Shown: positions 14,894-21,517 of the stretch, piece after piece
How the letters are laid out: every line of letters starts with the position of its first letter
How positions within the stretch are numbered: the stretch's first letter is position 1
Source of the DNA: JBPCRW01 sp050996405
GTDB taxonomy: Bacteria > Acidobacteriota > Blastocatellia > Pyrinomonadales > Pyrinomonadaceae
NCBI GenBank assembly: GCA_050996405.1
Contig: JBPCRW010000058.1
Span: 1 to 23,232 of the forward strand
Length of the DNA stretch: 23,232 bases
Reading direction: 5' to 3'
Position numbers and translations under genes: made by a program
The notes under the pieces: generated by a model
Told to the model about the DNA's origin: nothing
Seen by the model: only the letters and a program-made list of their open reading frames with translations
Database searches by the model: none

Positions 14894-15729
14894 AAAGAAA
14901 GTTTAGTCCAAAGTCCAAAGTCCAAAGTCCAAAGTCTCAAAACCAGACTCCAGACTCCAGACTCCAGACTCTGGACTCCAGACTCATTTACGGTATTTCG
15001 CCCGTTCTGGAAGCGTTGCGGGCGGGCGGGCGGCGCGTCGAAAAAATTCTGATTGCCGACGGCGCGCGCGAACATCGTTTAAACGAAATCCTCGATTTAG
15101 CGCGGGAAAATAACATTCCGTTTCAAAAACTGGCACGTGAAAATTTTTCGCGTTTCGTCGCAGCGGACGCGAATCATCAAGGCATAATCGCTTTGACGGC
15201 GGCGGCAAATTACGCGAACGCCGAAGAATTATTAAACGAAATCGCCGCGCGGGAAAATTCTTTGTCGCTTGTGTTGGACGGCGTGGAAGACCCGCGAAAT
15301 CTGGGCGCGATTCTGCGAACGGCGGAATGCGCGGGCGTTGACGGAGTTTTTATTCCCGAACGCCGCGCCGCCCATTTGACGGAAATTGTCGCCAAGACTT
15401 CGGCAGGCGCGACCGAATACGTTAAAATAGCGAAAGTGACGAACGTTTCGCGTCTTGTTGAAGAATTGAAAGAGCGCAATATCTGGACAATCGGCGCGAG
15501 CGCGGACGCGGAAATGAATTACGACGATTGGGATTGGACGCAAAAAAGCGCGCTGGTTTTGGGCGGCGAAGGTAACGGTTTGCATCGTCTGGTCGCGGAA
15601 AAATGCGACGCGCTGGTAAAAATTCCTTTGCTGGGAAAAATCGAATCATTGAACGTTTCGGTCGCGGCGGGCGTAATTTTATATGAAGCGGTGCGCCAGA
15701 GAAATAAAAAAATGGAGAGCGGTGAATAA
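14890..15729 (+). CDS. rlmB: 23S rRNA (guanosine-2'-O-)-methyltransferase RlmB (TrmH/SpoU family)
   Basis: This 279-residue SPOUT methyltransferase uses S-adenosylmethionine to methylate a ribose in 23S rRNA (G2251 in E. coli). The substrate-binding domain opens at residue 33 with IYGISPVLEALRAG. SpoU motif 1 is LVLDGVEDPRNLGAILRTAE (127-146), motif 2 is LVLGGEGNGL (222-231) and motif 3 is IPLLGKIESLNVSVAAGVIL (245-264), which form the trefoil-knot cofactor site. Residues 6-32 are not family sequence: they are the translation of two heptamer tandem arrays. The ATG at 14890 is the only usable start, because no other start codon lies between it and the conserved core. TrmH-type tRNA specificity cannot be excluded. 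It is co-translated with the upstream zinc-ribbon gene. Confidence 0.92.
   Translation: MKRKFSPKSKVQSPKSQNQTPDSRLQTLDSRLIYGISPVLEALRAGGRRVEKILIADGAREHRLNEILDLARENNIPFQKLARENFSRFVAADANHQGIIALTAAANYANAEELLNEIAARENSLSLVLDGVEDPRNLGAILRTAECAGVDGVFIPERRAAHLTEIVAKTSAGATEYVKIAKVTNVSRLVEELKERNIWTIGASADAEMNYDDWDWTQKSALVLGGEGNGLHRLVAEKCDALVKIPLLGKIESLNVSVAAGVILYEAVRQRNKKMESGE
14905..14986. repeat. Two adjacent heptamer arrays (AGTCCAA x4, AGACTCC x6) inside rlmB
   Basis: Four perfect copies of agtccaa (14905-14932) plus a decayed fifth are followed after a 5-bp break by six units of agactcc type (14945-14986), three of them perfect. Because 7 is not a multiple of 3, the array is read in all three frames in turn, giving the mixed peptide of residues 6-32 of RlmB. 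No stop codon occurs in that frame. Confidence 0.9.
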
Positions 15730-15792
15730 TAATGATGAATGGCGAAAAAAAATCTCGGTTTTTCATTCACCATTCACCATTTACAATTCACC
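15721..15792. repeat. Heptamer tandem repeat pair, ATTCACC type, after rlmB
   Basis: The right arm (15765-15792) is attcacc, attcacc, atttaca, attcacc. The left arm (15721-15748) carries the opposite sense (ggtgaat ... atgaatg) and includes the rlmB stop codon. An imperfect hairpin capped by AAAAA/TTTTT is possible. The array ends about 12 bases before the next start codon and replaces any Shine-Dalgarno. Confidence 0.7.
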
Positions 15793-15803
15793 ATTAAAAA
15801 ATT

Positions 15804-16361
15804 ATGTTTTGTCCAAAATGTGGAACACAAAATCCTGATAACGGAAAATTTTGCCGCGCCTGCGGAACTGATTTGGGAAATGTTTCCAAAGCCTTAAGCG
15901 GAAAATTGAATGATTCGATGCAAGGTTTTGAAATGATGCGAGAGATAAAGTCGTGGGATAAAAAAGGAAAACCCGTGCATTGGGAAGGCGCGATGACGAA
16001 ACTTTTTACCGGAATCGCGTTTCTGATAATTTCAATTGCGCTGGCATTTTCGCAAATGGGACAGGGCTGGTGGTTTTGGATGCTGATTCCCGCATTCGGC
16101 GCGCTCGGAAGCGGAATTGCCCAGATTATTCAGTTGAGAAAAGTCGAAAAAGGAAACTTTTTAAATTCGCAGATTGAAACGCAAAATACTTTTTCCCAAA
16201 ATTATCCGAACCACGCACTGCCGCCGAATCAAACCGAATATGTCGCGCCCGAATCGCGCTACAAAACCGGCGATTTAGTTCCGCCGAGCGTCGTCGAAAC
16301 CACGACGCGCCATCTCGAAATTAACAACGAAGGCGAAACGATGAGCTTGCCGAAAAAATGA
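15804..16361 (+). CDS. Zinc-ribbon membrane protein
   Basis: This 185-residue protein opens with a double CxxC zinc ribbon (MFCPKCGTQN...FCRACGTDLG; Cys at 3, 6, 17 and 20). Two membrane segments follow at about 65-85 and 90-112 (FTGIAFLIISIALAFSQMGQ, then a Trp/Phe/Ile-rich helix), and a polar tail ends in EGETMSLPKK. It is of a type common in Acidobacteriota and has no known function. It lies 74 bp after rlmB, with a heptamer repeat in the gap and no Shine-Dalgarno before the ATG. The ribbon is the same type as that at the front of the RDD protein at 10911-12269, so the two may belong to one broader group. Confidence 0.85.
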   Translation: MFCPKCGTQNPDNGKFCRACGTDLGNVSKALSGKLNDSMQGFEMMREIKSWDKKGKPVHWEGAMTKLFTGIAFLIISIALAFSQMGQGWWFWMLIPAFGALGSGIAQIIQLRKVEKGNFLNSQIETQNTFSQNYPNHALPPNQTEYVAPESRYKTGDLVPPSVVETTTRHLEINNEGETMSLPKK

Positions 16362-16363
16362 AA

Positions 16364-16445
16364 AACGGAAAGTGGAAAATGGAAAATGGAGAATCAGAAA
16401 AATTCTCGTTTTCTACTTTCCATTTTCCGTTAATTTCTTTCCACT
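16364..16445. terminator. Heptamer inverted repeat acting as likely bidirectional terminator
   Basis: The left arm has units aacggaa, agtggaa, aatggaa, aatggag (16364-16391). The right arm (16411-16445) has the complementary units ttctact, ttccatt, ttccgtt, then a decayed unit and ttccact. The arms pair along roughly 16364-16431 with a loop near 16396-16400 (AGAAT cagaa AATTCT). It lies between the convergent stop codons at 16361 and 16449, where a two-way terminator is expected. There is no clean T-tract, so termination is inferred. Confidence 0.65.
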
Positions 16446-16448
16446 AAA

Positions 16449-18629
16449 TTATTTTCTGACCAAAACTCTCGCATTTCCCGTATTTCCGCTGTCGTCAAAG
16501 GCGCGTAAAGTTATCGAATATTCGCCCGCCGTTTTAAGCGGAATTTCTATCGTGTAGCGTTCGCGTCCGCTGTCGGAAATTCCGTCATCCGAATAGACGG
16601 TTTGCCAATCGCCGCCGTTGATGCTGTATTCGGCGCGTTTGACGATGCCCGTCGCGTCGGTCGCTTCAAACGTGACGCGCGCCTTATCGCCGGAAATTTG
16701 CGGCGTTCCGACGGCGGTGACGGTCGGCGCGGTGTTGTCAATATCGACCGGCTCGGAAATTCGCTCGCCCGAAAGTGCCTGCGAAGCAGTGTTTGACGGC
16801 GAATCGCTGGCGACGATTCTGAAAATATAACGCCCGTCCGCCAGAGCCAAACTGTCAATCGTGAAAAAATTCTCGGTGAAATTTTCCTTCAAAAGTTTGA
16901 ATTCGGTTTCGCCTATTTGACGATAATAAATCGAGTATTCGAGTTTGTCGCCGTTGCGGTCTTCGGCTGTCCATTGCAGGGCGCGCGCTCCGCGTTGATA
17001 AATCTTGCGCGGCGGAATCGGCGGTATCTGCGGAAGTCCGAGAGCCTGCGCGTCGAGACCGGCATTTTCAATATTCGGGTCGGTCATCATCGTCGGCATT
17101 GCGACTAAACCGAGATTTGCCGGAAGAATTTGAATCGAAAGAATTTCCGGCGCGATGTTTTGCGCTAAATAAGAAACATTTACTTCGTCCAATCGCGCCG
17201 CAGTTTTCAGAATCGCTCGCCATTGTAAGTATCTCGCCTTCGGGCTGGCGATTTGCGCGCCTTCCGCATCGGTCGTGAGCGCGCTCCACGCGCTCCAAGT
17301 TTCATTCGGTTTGGCGGTGTTTCCGGTGCGCGTCTGCAATTGAACATTACCGTTTGAACGCCACCAGATTCTGCCCCACAGAGCGGACGCTTTTGCGTCC
17401 TTAACTTCCGATTCGTAAGTTCCTTCCGAGACGGTTTCGGTGCTGAAATTATAAAGTCTGCCCTGATTGCTGGAAGTTGCGAAAATGTTTTTACCTTTTG
17501 CGGTCAAGGTTGAAATTTGTCCTTCGTCCGATTGCAGAAGGAGCGTTTCGCGTCCGTCATTGCCGATTGAATAAACGCGCCCTTTGTCGCTCGTTCCCAA
17601 AAGAACGCCGTTGCCGTTTGGATTGGCGAGCAGAGAAAATCCGGTGACGCTCGTCGAACTCCAGATAATTTGATTGCCGCCGTCGGGCGAAATTCGATAA
17701 ATCGCCGCTTTCGCACCCGTTAAATCGTAACGGCTTTTCGCGGGCGGTTCGGCTTGCTGCGGCGCGTCGGTCGAAGTCACCGCGACGACGACGTTTGAAC
17801 CGTCGGCGGCTTGACCCGTCACGAGCGCGGGATTCGGTCTGGAAGCTGAAGCCGAATTGCTCAACGCCAGCGCATAAATCGAACCATCCGCGCCGACGCT
17901 CAAAGAATGAACTTCGCGCAGCGCAGAATCGAGCAGCGCGAACGGTTTGCCGTCGGGCGAAAAGCGAATCACCAAACCGCCCGCGTCCGTTCCGGCGTAG
18001 AGATTGCCTTGCGCGTCAACCGCCAGCGAAATAATATGCGCTTCGCTCGTATCAAACAGCAGCGCGCTTTCCGCCGTCTGATTCGCCGATTTGACGCGAT
18101 AAATTTTTCCGTTTTCGCCTGTGCCGACGGCGAGGCTTCCGTCCGGCATTGCGGCGAGCGACCAGATATATTTGTCCTTTGAGTCAAAATAAATTTCCGC
18201 TTTTCCGGTCGAATCTATGCGATAAACTTTTCCGTCCGGCGAAGTTCCGGCGTATAAAAAACCATCTTTGCCGATTGCCAGTGCCGAAACGTCGAGTTCC
18301 GCCAAATCTGTAAAAAGCGTTCCATTGCCGCTTGCGTCAACTTTGAAAATTTTGCCGTCGTTGCCCGTTCCGAGAAAAACATTTCCCGCGTTGTCAACCG
18401 CGCTCGACCAAACGTAGGATTGTCCGGTATCGAACGTTCGATTCAGTTTCGGCGCAAGCCCAATCGTGCCGGTATCCGTAATCGAAACGCCTTTGGCATC
18501 ACCCCGAAGAACTTCGGCGCGCGTGTTAACCGTCCAAATCTGCGGCTCGCTGGCGTTTGTTGTCGTTATAAAAATAAAAACCAGAGTGAAAAGGAAAATC
18601 GTATGTTTAATCATTAAATTTATTTTCAA
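16449..18629 (-). CDS. Secreted multi-blade beta-propeller protein with C-terminal Ig-like region
   Basis: This 726-residue exported protein has a signal peptide: KHTIFLFTLVFIFITTTNA, cleaved near residue 27. The first 420 residues carry repeated propeller strands of the form NVFLGTGNDGKIFKVD, LYAGTSPDGKVYRID and LAVGTGENGKIYRV. A middle region follows with WSAWSALTTDAEG (about 430-500). The C-terminus is Ig/fibronectin-like (about 560-726; LEYSIYYRQIGETEFKLL, KRAEYSINGGDWQTVYSD). Such proteins usually bind ligands or substrates at the cell surface, and no catalytic motif is seen. The ATG at 18629 is used; ATG at 18614 (MIKHTIF) is equally plausible. It follows the ThiF-like gene by 95 bp, and its role is unknown. 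Confidence 0.85.
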   Translation of the reverse strand: MKINLMIKHTIFLFTLVFIFITTTNASEPQIWTVNTRAEVLRGDAKGVSITDTGTIGLAPKLNRTFDTGQSYVWSSAVDNAGNVFLGTGNDGKIFKVDASGNGTLFTDLAELDVSALAIGKDGFLYAGTSPDGKVYRIDSTGKAEIYFDSKDKYIWSLAAMPDGSLAVGTGENGKIYRVKSANQTAESALLFDTSEAHIISLAVDAQGNLYAGTDAGGLVIRFSPDGKPFALLDSALREVHSLSVGADGSIYALALSNSASASRPNPALVTGQAADGSNVVVAVTSTDAPQQAEPPAKSRYDLTGAKAAIYRISPDGGNQIIWSSTSVTGFSLLANPNGNGVLLGTSDKGRVYSIGNDGRETLLLQSDEGQISTLTAKGKNIFATSSNQGRLYNFSTETVSEGTYESEVKDAKASALWGRIWWRSNGNVQLQTRTGNTAKPNETWSAWSALTTDAEGAQIASPKARYLQWRAILKTAARLDEVNVSYLAQNIAPEILSIQILPANLGLVAMPTMMTDPNIENAGLDAQALGLPQIPPIPPRKIYQRGARALQWTAEDRNGDKLEYSIYYRQIGETEFKLLKENFTENFFTIDSLALADGRYIFRIVASDSPSNTASQALSGERISEPVDIDNTAPTVTAVGTPQISGDKARVTFEATDATGIVKRAEYSINGGDWQTVYSDDGISDSGRERYTIEIPLKTAGEYSITLRAFDDSGNTGNARVLVRK

Positions 18630-18687
18630 GTAATCGCGGAAATTATTTCACAATTTCTAAAATTCAAGTGTTTATCAACGACGATTT

Positions 18688-18719
18688 AATTTTCATTTTG
18701 CATTTTCCTGTTTTGCATT
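18688..18719. repeat. Heptamer repeat, ATTTTGC type, after the ThiF-like gene
   Basis: Units aattttc, attttgc and attttcc, then an 8-bp unit tgttttgc, lie end to end, stopping 5 bp before the stop codon of the ThiF-like gene. It is a short, single-sense array of the same family as the array at 3411-3483. Confidence 0.55.
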
Positions 18720-18724
18720 GATAA

Positions 18725-19747
18725 TCAGCTTCCAATATATTTTGCATAAATCGCGCGCGCCGTCGAAACATCGTCCGTGCCGCGAATAATCGCGCGGGCA
18801 TCTCGAAAAATCGTCAGTTCAAAATCTTCAACATTTAGACGCAAAAGATATTCATTTTGTTTCACGTCCGCAAAACTTTTCAATCTTTCGGCAAGCATTT
18901 GTAAATCTAGATTAACAGGTTTCGGCGGCGAAATCTGGACGGCATCGCGCCCGCATAAAACGGCGGAAAACTCCCGCGATTCGGCGGAAAGAAATTCGTA
19001 ATTGCCTTTGCCGCAAGTTTCACAATCAGGATTCGGTTTGCCTAATTTAATTTTGCGCCAGTCGTTTTGCCAAACGTCAAGCTGCATCAAAGATTTATGA
19101 AGTTTGTCTTTGCTGCCCGTCAAAATTTTCAGCGTTTCGGTCACCTGAACAGCAGAAACGGTTGCGATAATCGGCATAATCACGCCCGCTGTATCGCACG
19201 TCGGCGCGCTTCCCGCGTCCGGCATTTCCTCGAAAATACCGCGCAGACACGGGGTTTTGTGCGGAAAAATCGTCATCGTCGCGCCGTAGCTTGAAACCGC
19301 CGCGCCGTAAATCCAGGTCGTTTTATTTTTCACGCAGGCATCATTTATCAAATAACGAACTTGAAAATTATCCGTCCCGTCCAAAACCAAATCGCAATCT
19401 TTAATTAGACTTTCGACGTTTGAATTATTCACGTCGGCGACGATTGATTCGACTCCGATTTCCGAATTTATTTGCGCGATTCTTTTTTGCGCGGCGACCG
19501 TTTTCGGCAGTCTTTCTTTGGCATTGCTTTCGGAAAAAAGCGTTTGCCTTTGCAGATTTGTAAATTCGACAAAATCACGGTCAACAATTCGCAAACGCCC
19601 GACTCCGGCACGCGCCAGCATTTCCGCGTGAGACGCGCCGAGCGCGCCGCAGCCAATCAAACAAACTCTCGACCGCAAAAGTTTTTCCTGTCCTGCTTGT
19701 CCGATTTCGCGGAATAAAATTTGTCGGCTGTAGCGTTCGTTTATCAT
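18725..19747 (-). CDS. ThiF/MoeB/HesA-family adenylyltransferase
   Basis: This 340-residue E1-like enzyme should adenylate the C-terminal Gly-Gly of a ThiS- or MoaD-like sulfur carrier, for thiamine or molybdopterin synthesis. It has GCGALGA at 32-38, IVDRD with D56, NLQRQ with N64 and R67, K82, DGTDN with D126, and a candidate catalytic Cys at 184 (PTCDTAG). The last 70 residues (LQMLAERLKSFADVKQNEYL onward) form the extra C-terminal domain of ThiF-type enzymes. The zinc site has C167, C242 and C245, but the second residue of the first CxxC is Gly (PCLRGIF), so the usual four-Cys site is broken. No thiS, moaD, thiG or moaE gene is nearby, so ThiF and MoeB cannot be told apart. Confidence 0.88.
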   Translation of the reverse strand: MINERYSRQILFREIGQAGQEKLLRSRVCLIGCGALGASHAEMLARAGVGRLRIVDRDFVEFTNLQRQTLFSESNAKERLPKTVAAQKRIAQINSEIGVESIVADVNNSNVESLIKDCDLVLDGTDNFQVRYLINDACVKNKTTWIYGAAVSSYGATMTIFPHKTPCLRGIFEEMPDAGSAPTCDTAGVIMPIIATVSAVQVTETLKILTGSKDKLHKSLMQLDVWQNDWRKIKLGKPNPDCETCGKGNYEFLSAESREFSAVLCGRDAVQISPPKPVNLDLQMLAERLKSFADVKQNEYLLRLNVEDFELTIFRDARAIIRGTDDVSTARAIYAKYIGS

Positions 19748-19828
19748 TTCTCAATTTTGATAGTAATCGAAACGGCGGATAATTGTCTTTGCCCGCTATC
19801 GTATTTTCGGATAACATTCGGCGTGTTG

Positions 19829-19848
19829 TAGAATCTTAAACAGAGGAA
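19829..19848 (+). promoter_or_regulatory. Promoter -10 and Shine-Dalgarno of the AbrB-like/Doc pair
   Basis: TAGAAT (19829-19834) is a good -10. AGAGGAA (19842-19848) lies 9 bases before the ATG at 19858. The predicted leader is about 17 nt, and no inverted repeat typical of antitoxin autoregulation is clear. Confidence 0.4.
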
Positions 19849-19857
19849 TTTTAAATA

Positions 19858-20112
19858 ATGACGGAAACTTTGGAAGTAACTAATGAGCTAAAGACAGTAG
19901 GTGTAAGAAAAGATACTTGGATTCTGGAACTTCCGGTTGAAATCTGTCGAAAAGAAGGTTTTGCCGAAGGAACACTTGTCAGTTTGACGATCAAAAACGG
20001 CGGAATTCAGGCTTCATATATTCATCCGACTGAAGAAGCGAAAAAATCAGCCGAAAGATTTATTGGAAAATACGGCGATTTTATGAAGGAGACGGAAAAG
20101 GTTGACGGCTGA
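19858..20112 (+). CDS. AbrB/SpoVT-type antitoxin of a Doc toxin pair
   Basis: This 84-residue protein has an N-terminal swapped-hairpin AbrB-like fold: KTVGVRKDTWILELPVEICR, then EGFAEGTLVSLTIKNGGIQA (about residues 12-52). This is the usual DNA-binding part of MazE/VapB/AbrB antitoxins. The C-terminal helix (about 56-84, EEAKKSAERFIGKYGDFMKE) would be the toxin-binding tail. It overlaps the downstream Doc gene by 11 bp, typical of an antitoxin-first operon. Doc is more often paired with Phd; an AbrB-type partner is less usual. It probably represses its own promoter, which is inferred. Confidence 0.85.
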   Translation: MTETLEVTNELKTVGVRKDTWILELPVEICRKEGFAEGTLVSLTIKNGGIQASYIHPTEEAKKSAERFIGKYGDFMKETEKVDG

Positions 20113-20497
20113 AAATGTTTTTTATATTGATTATATCGAAGCCGTTGATTTGCATTTTGCCTTAATGAAACTTTGGGGCGAAACACGTTTCGGGGTGGAT
20201 AGTCGTGATTTAATCGAATCGGCTCTGGCGCGTCCGAAGCACGCGGCGGTATATGAAAATGCCGATATTATTCGACAGGCATCAACGCTTTTATTCGGCT
20301 TAATTAAAAATCATCCTTGGACAGGCGGGAATAAAAGAACGACAAGTTTTTTGATGGACGAGTTTTTATTTCGTAACGGATTTGAATTAACAGCAAAATC
20401 AAAAGATTTGTTTGAAATGTCTTTAGCCGTTGAATCAGACATTTGGAAGATTAACGAGATTGAAAATTGGCTGCGTGATAAAATTGAAAAATTATGA
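20102..20497 (+). CDS. doc: Fic/Doc family toxin (death-on-curing type)
   Basis: This 131-residue Doc-like toxin begins at TTG (20102), inside the antitoxin gene; no in-frame ATG fits, and AGGAG lies at 20087-20091. Doc proteins phosphorylate EF-Tu and stop translation. The N-terminus VFYIDYIEAVDLHFALM is typical of Doc, and DSRDLIESALARPKH is the first helical box. The Fic motif reads HPWTGGNKR (71-79), with H71, N77, K78 and R79 intact. Gly75 stands where most Doc proteins carry Asp or Glu for magnesium, so activity may be reduced or use another ligand. The stop overlaps the next, broken gene (ATGA). Confidence 0.88.
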   Translation: MTAENVFYIDYIEAVDLHFALMKLWGETRFGVDSRDLIESALARPKHAAVYENADIIRQASTLLFGLIKNHPWTGGNKRTTSFLMDEFLFRNGFELTAKSKDLFEMSLAVESDIWKINEIENWLRDKIEKL

Positions 20498-20737
20498 CCA
20501 AAAATATCTTCTCTGATTTTGATTTTACCTTACTCGATTCGCCTGATTTTAAAGAAGATTCTGTCCGCGAAGAATTGATTCTGCCGATGCTGAAAAATCT
20601 GAGTTATTCCTCGCGCGGCGAAAATAAAATAATCGTAGTAAAGTAGTAAAAAGGTCAGGCATCCTTTTGTTTCAGTCGGCGAAGATAGTTGGAAATTAAA
20701 AGAATCGGGACAGGGAAATTTGTTTGATTCGGTTTAA
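20494..20737 (+). pseudogene. Frameshifted remnant resembling a type I restriction R-subunit N-terminal domain
   Basis: An ATG overlapping the doc stop opens a 50-codon frame (MTKNIFSDFDFTLLDSPDFK, then EDSVREELILPMLKNLSYSS, then RGENKII) ending at TAG 20644. The frame starting at 20651 continues as KVRHPFVSVGEDSWKLKESG and stops at 20737. The segments EDSVREELILP, GENKI and HPFVSVG recall the start of HsdR_N-type nuclease domains (from memory). The break lies at a tandem duplication of gtagtaaa (20635-20642, 20643-20650); the net shift is +1, so more than one lesion is needed. The rest of such a gene is missing and the tail looks foreign. It is a decayed fragment; the exact parent is uncertain. 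Confidence 0.6.
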
Positions 20738-20745
20738 TCGTCAGA

Positions 20746-20766
20746 TGCTATAATCAGCCGATGAGG
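20746..20766 (+). promoter_or_regulatory. Extended -10 promoter and Shine-Dalgarno of the PIN toxin-antitoxin pair
   Basis: TGCTATAAT (20746-20754) is a perfect extended -10; TTGATT at 20724-20729 is a weak -35 at 19 bp. Transcription would start near 20761, at a two-codon ORF ATG-AGG-TAA. Its GAGG (20763-20766) is also the Shine-Dalgarno, 8 bases before the ATG at 20775. Confidence 0.6.
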
Positions 20767-20774
20767 TAAAACAG

Positions 20775-21035
20775 ATGTTGACAGACACTATCGAAGTTTC
20801 GGGACTTTCCGAGTCGGTTGTCAAAGCCGTCAGCGAAAGAGCTAAAGAGGTCGGCGTGGCGACTGAAGAATATGTGCGTTATTTAATTGAAGAAGACGTT
20901 GCTTCGCCGCTTAATATACGGCTTTTGTATGCGCCCGTGCGAGAACAAATCAAGGTGAACGGGATCTCTGAAACGGAATTGGACGATTTGCTTGAAGAAG
21001 CCAGAGAAGAGGTTTATCGGGAAAGCCGCGAATGA
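20775..21035 (+). CDS. Antitoxin of a PIN-domain toxin
   Basis: This 86-residue acidic protein has an N-terminal ribbon-helix-helix-like region (TIEVSGLSESVVKAVSERAK, then EVGVATEEYVRYLIEED; residues 5-41). Its C-terminal tail has the pattern YAPVREQ...GISETELDDLLEEAREEVY that precedes COG1569 PIN toxins. It should neutralise the PIN protein and bind the promoter. It overlaps the toxin by 4 bp (ATGA). The start is fixed by GAGG 8 bases upstream, directly after a perfect extended -10. Confidence 0.85.
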   Translation: MLTDTIEVSGLSESVVKAVSERAKEVGVATEEYVRYLIEEDVASPLNIRLLYAPVREQIKVNGISETELDDLLEEAREEVYRESRE

Positions 21036-21517
21036 AGAAAAATCTTTTGCCCGTCGTTTTCGATTGTATGATTTTTCTGCAAGGTTTGATAAAAGAGCGC
21101 GGCACGGCAGTTGATTGCGTCGAAGCGTTTGAAAAAGGCGCGGTTGAATTATTTGTCAGCGAGGAAATTCTGCGCGAAATCGCCGATGTTTTATCGCGCC
21201 CGAAACTGCAAGCGAGATTTTCGCTTTTAACAAAGGAAAGAGCCGACAGACTTTTGCAGACACTTCGCCGGAAAGCGACTTTGATAAAAAATGTGCCGCA
21301 ACTGTTTGGTTATCCACGCGACCCGAAAGATGAAAAATATATCAATCTCGCCATTTTTGCGAAAGCCGCGTTTCTTGTCAGCCGCGATAACGATTTGCTT
21401 GATTTAATGACGGATTTCACGGACGAAGCAAAAGAATTTCGGCAAAGATTTAGATGGCTTAAAGTAATAGAGCCGCAGGAATTTTTACAAATTATTACTA
21501 AAGAAAATAATGAATAA
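21032..21517 (+). CDS. PIN-domain toxin (COG1569 type)
   Basis: This 161-residue PIN nuclease toxin probably cuts RNA when freed from the upstream antitoxin. Acidic residues for the metal site are visible: D11 (VVFDCMIFLQG), E44-E50 (SEEILREI), D97/D100 (RDPKDEKYINLA), and D119 and D121 (VSRDNDLLDL). The region SRPKLQARFSLLTKERADRL is typical of this family. It overlaps its antitoxin by 4 bp and glyA by 8 bp, so toxin and glyA translation may be coupled. The RNA target is unknown. Confidence 0.88.
   Translation: MKKNLLPVVFDCMIFLQGLIKERGTAVDCVEAFEKGAVELFVSEEILREIADVLSRPKLQARFSLLTKERADRLLQTLRRKATLIKNVPQLFGYPRDPKDEKYINLAIFAKAAFLVSRDNDLLDLMTDFTDEAKEFRQRFRWLKVIEPQEFLQIITKENNE

Noticed and set aside
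20635..20650. Simple 8-bp duplication as the sole cause of the frameshift in the remnant
   Set aside because: Removing one copy does not put 20651 back in frame with 20494; the net offset is +1, so a second indel would be needed.
19858..21517. Toxin-antitoxin island considered as integron cassettes
   Set aside because: No attC-like sites with paired core sequences were seen between the genes, and several genes overlap each other, unlike single-gene cassettes.
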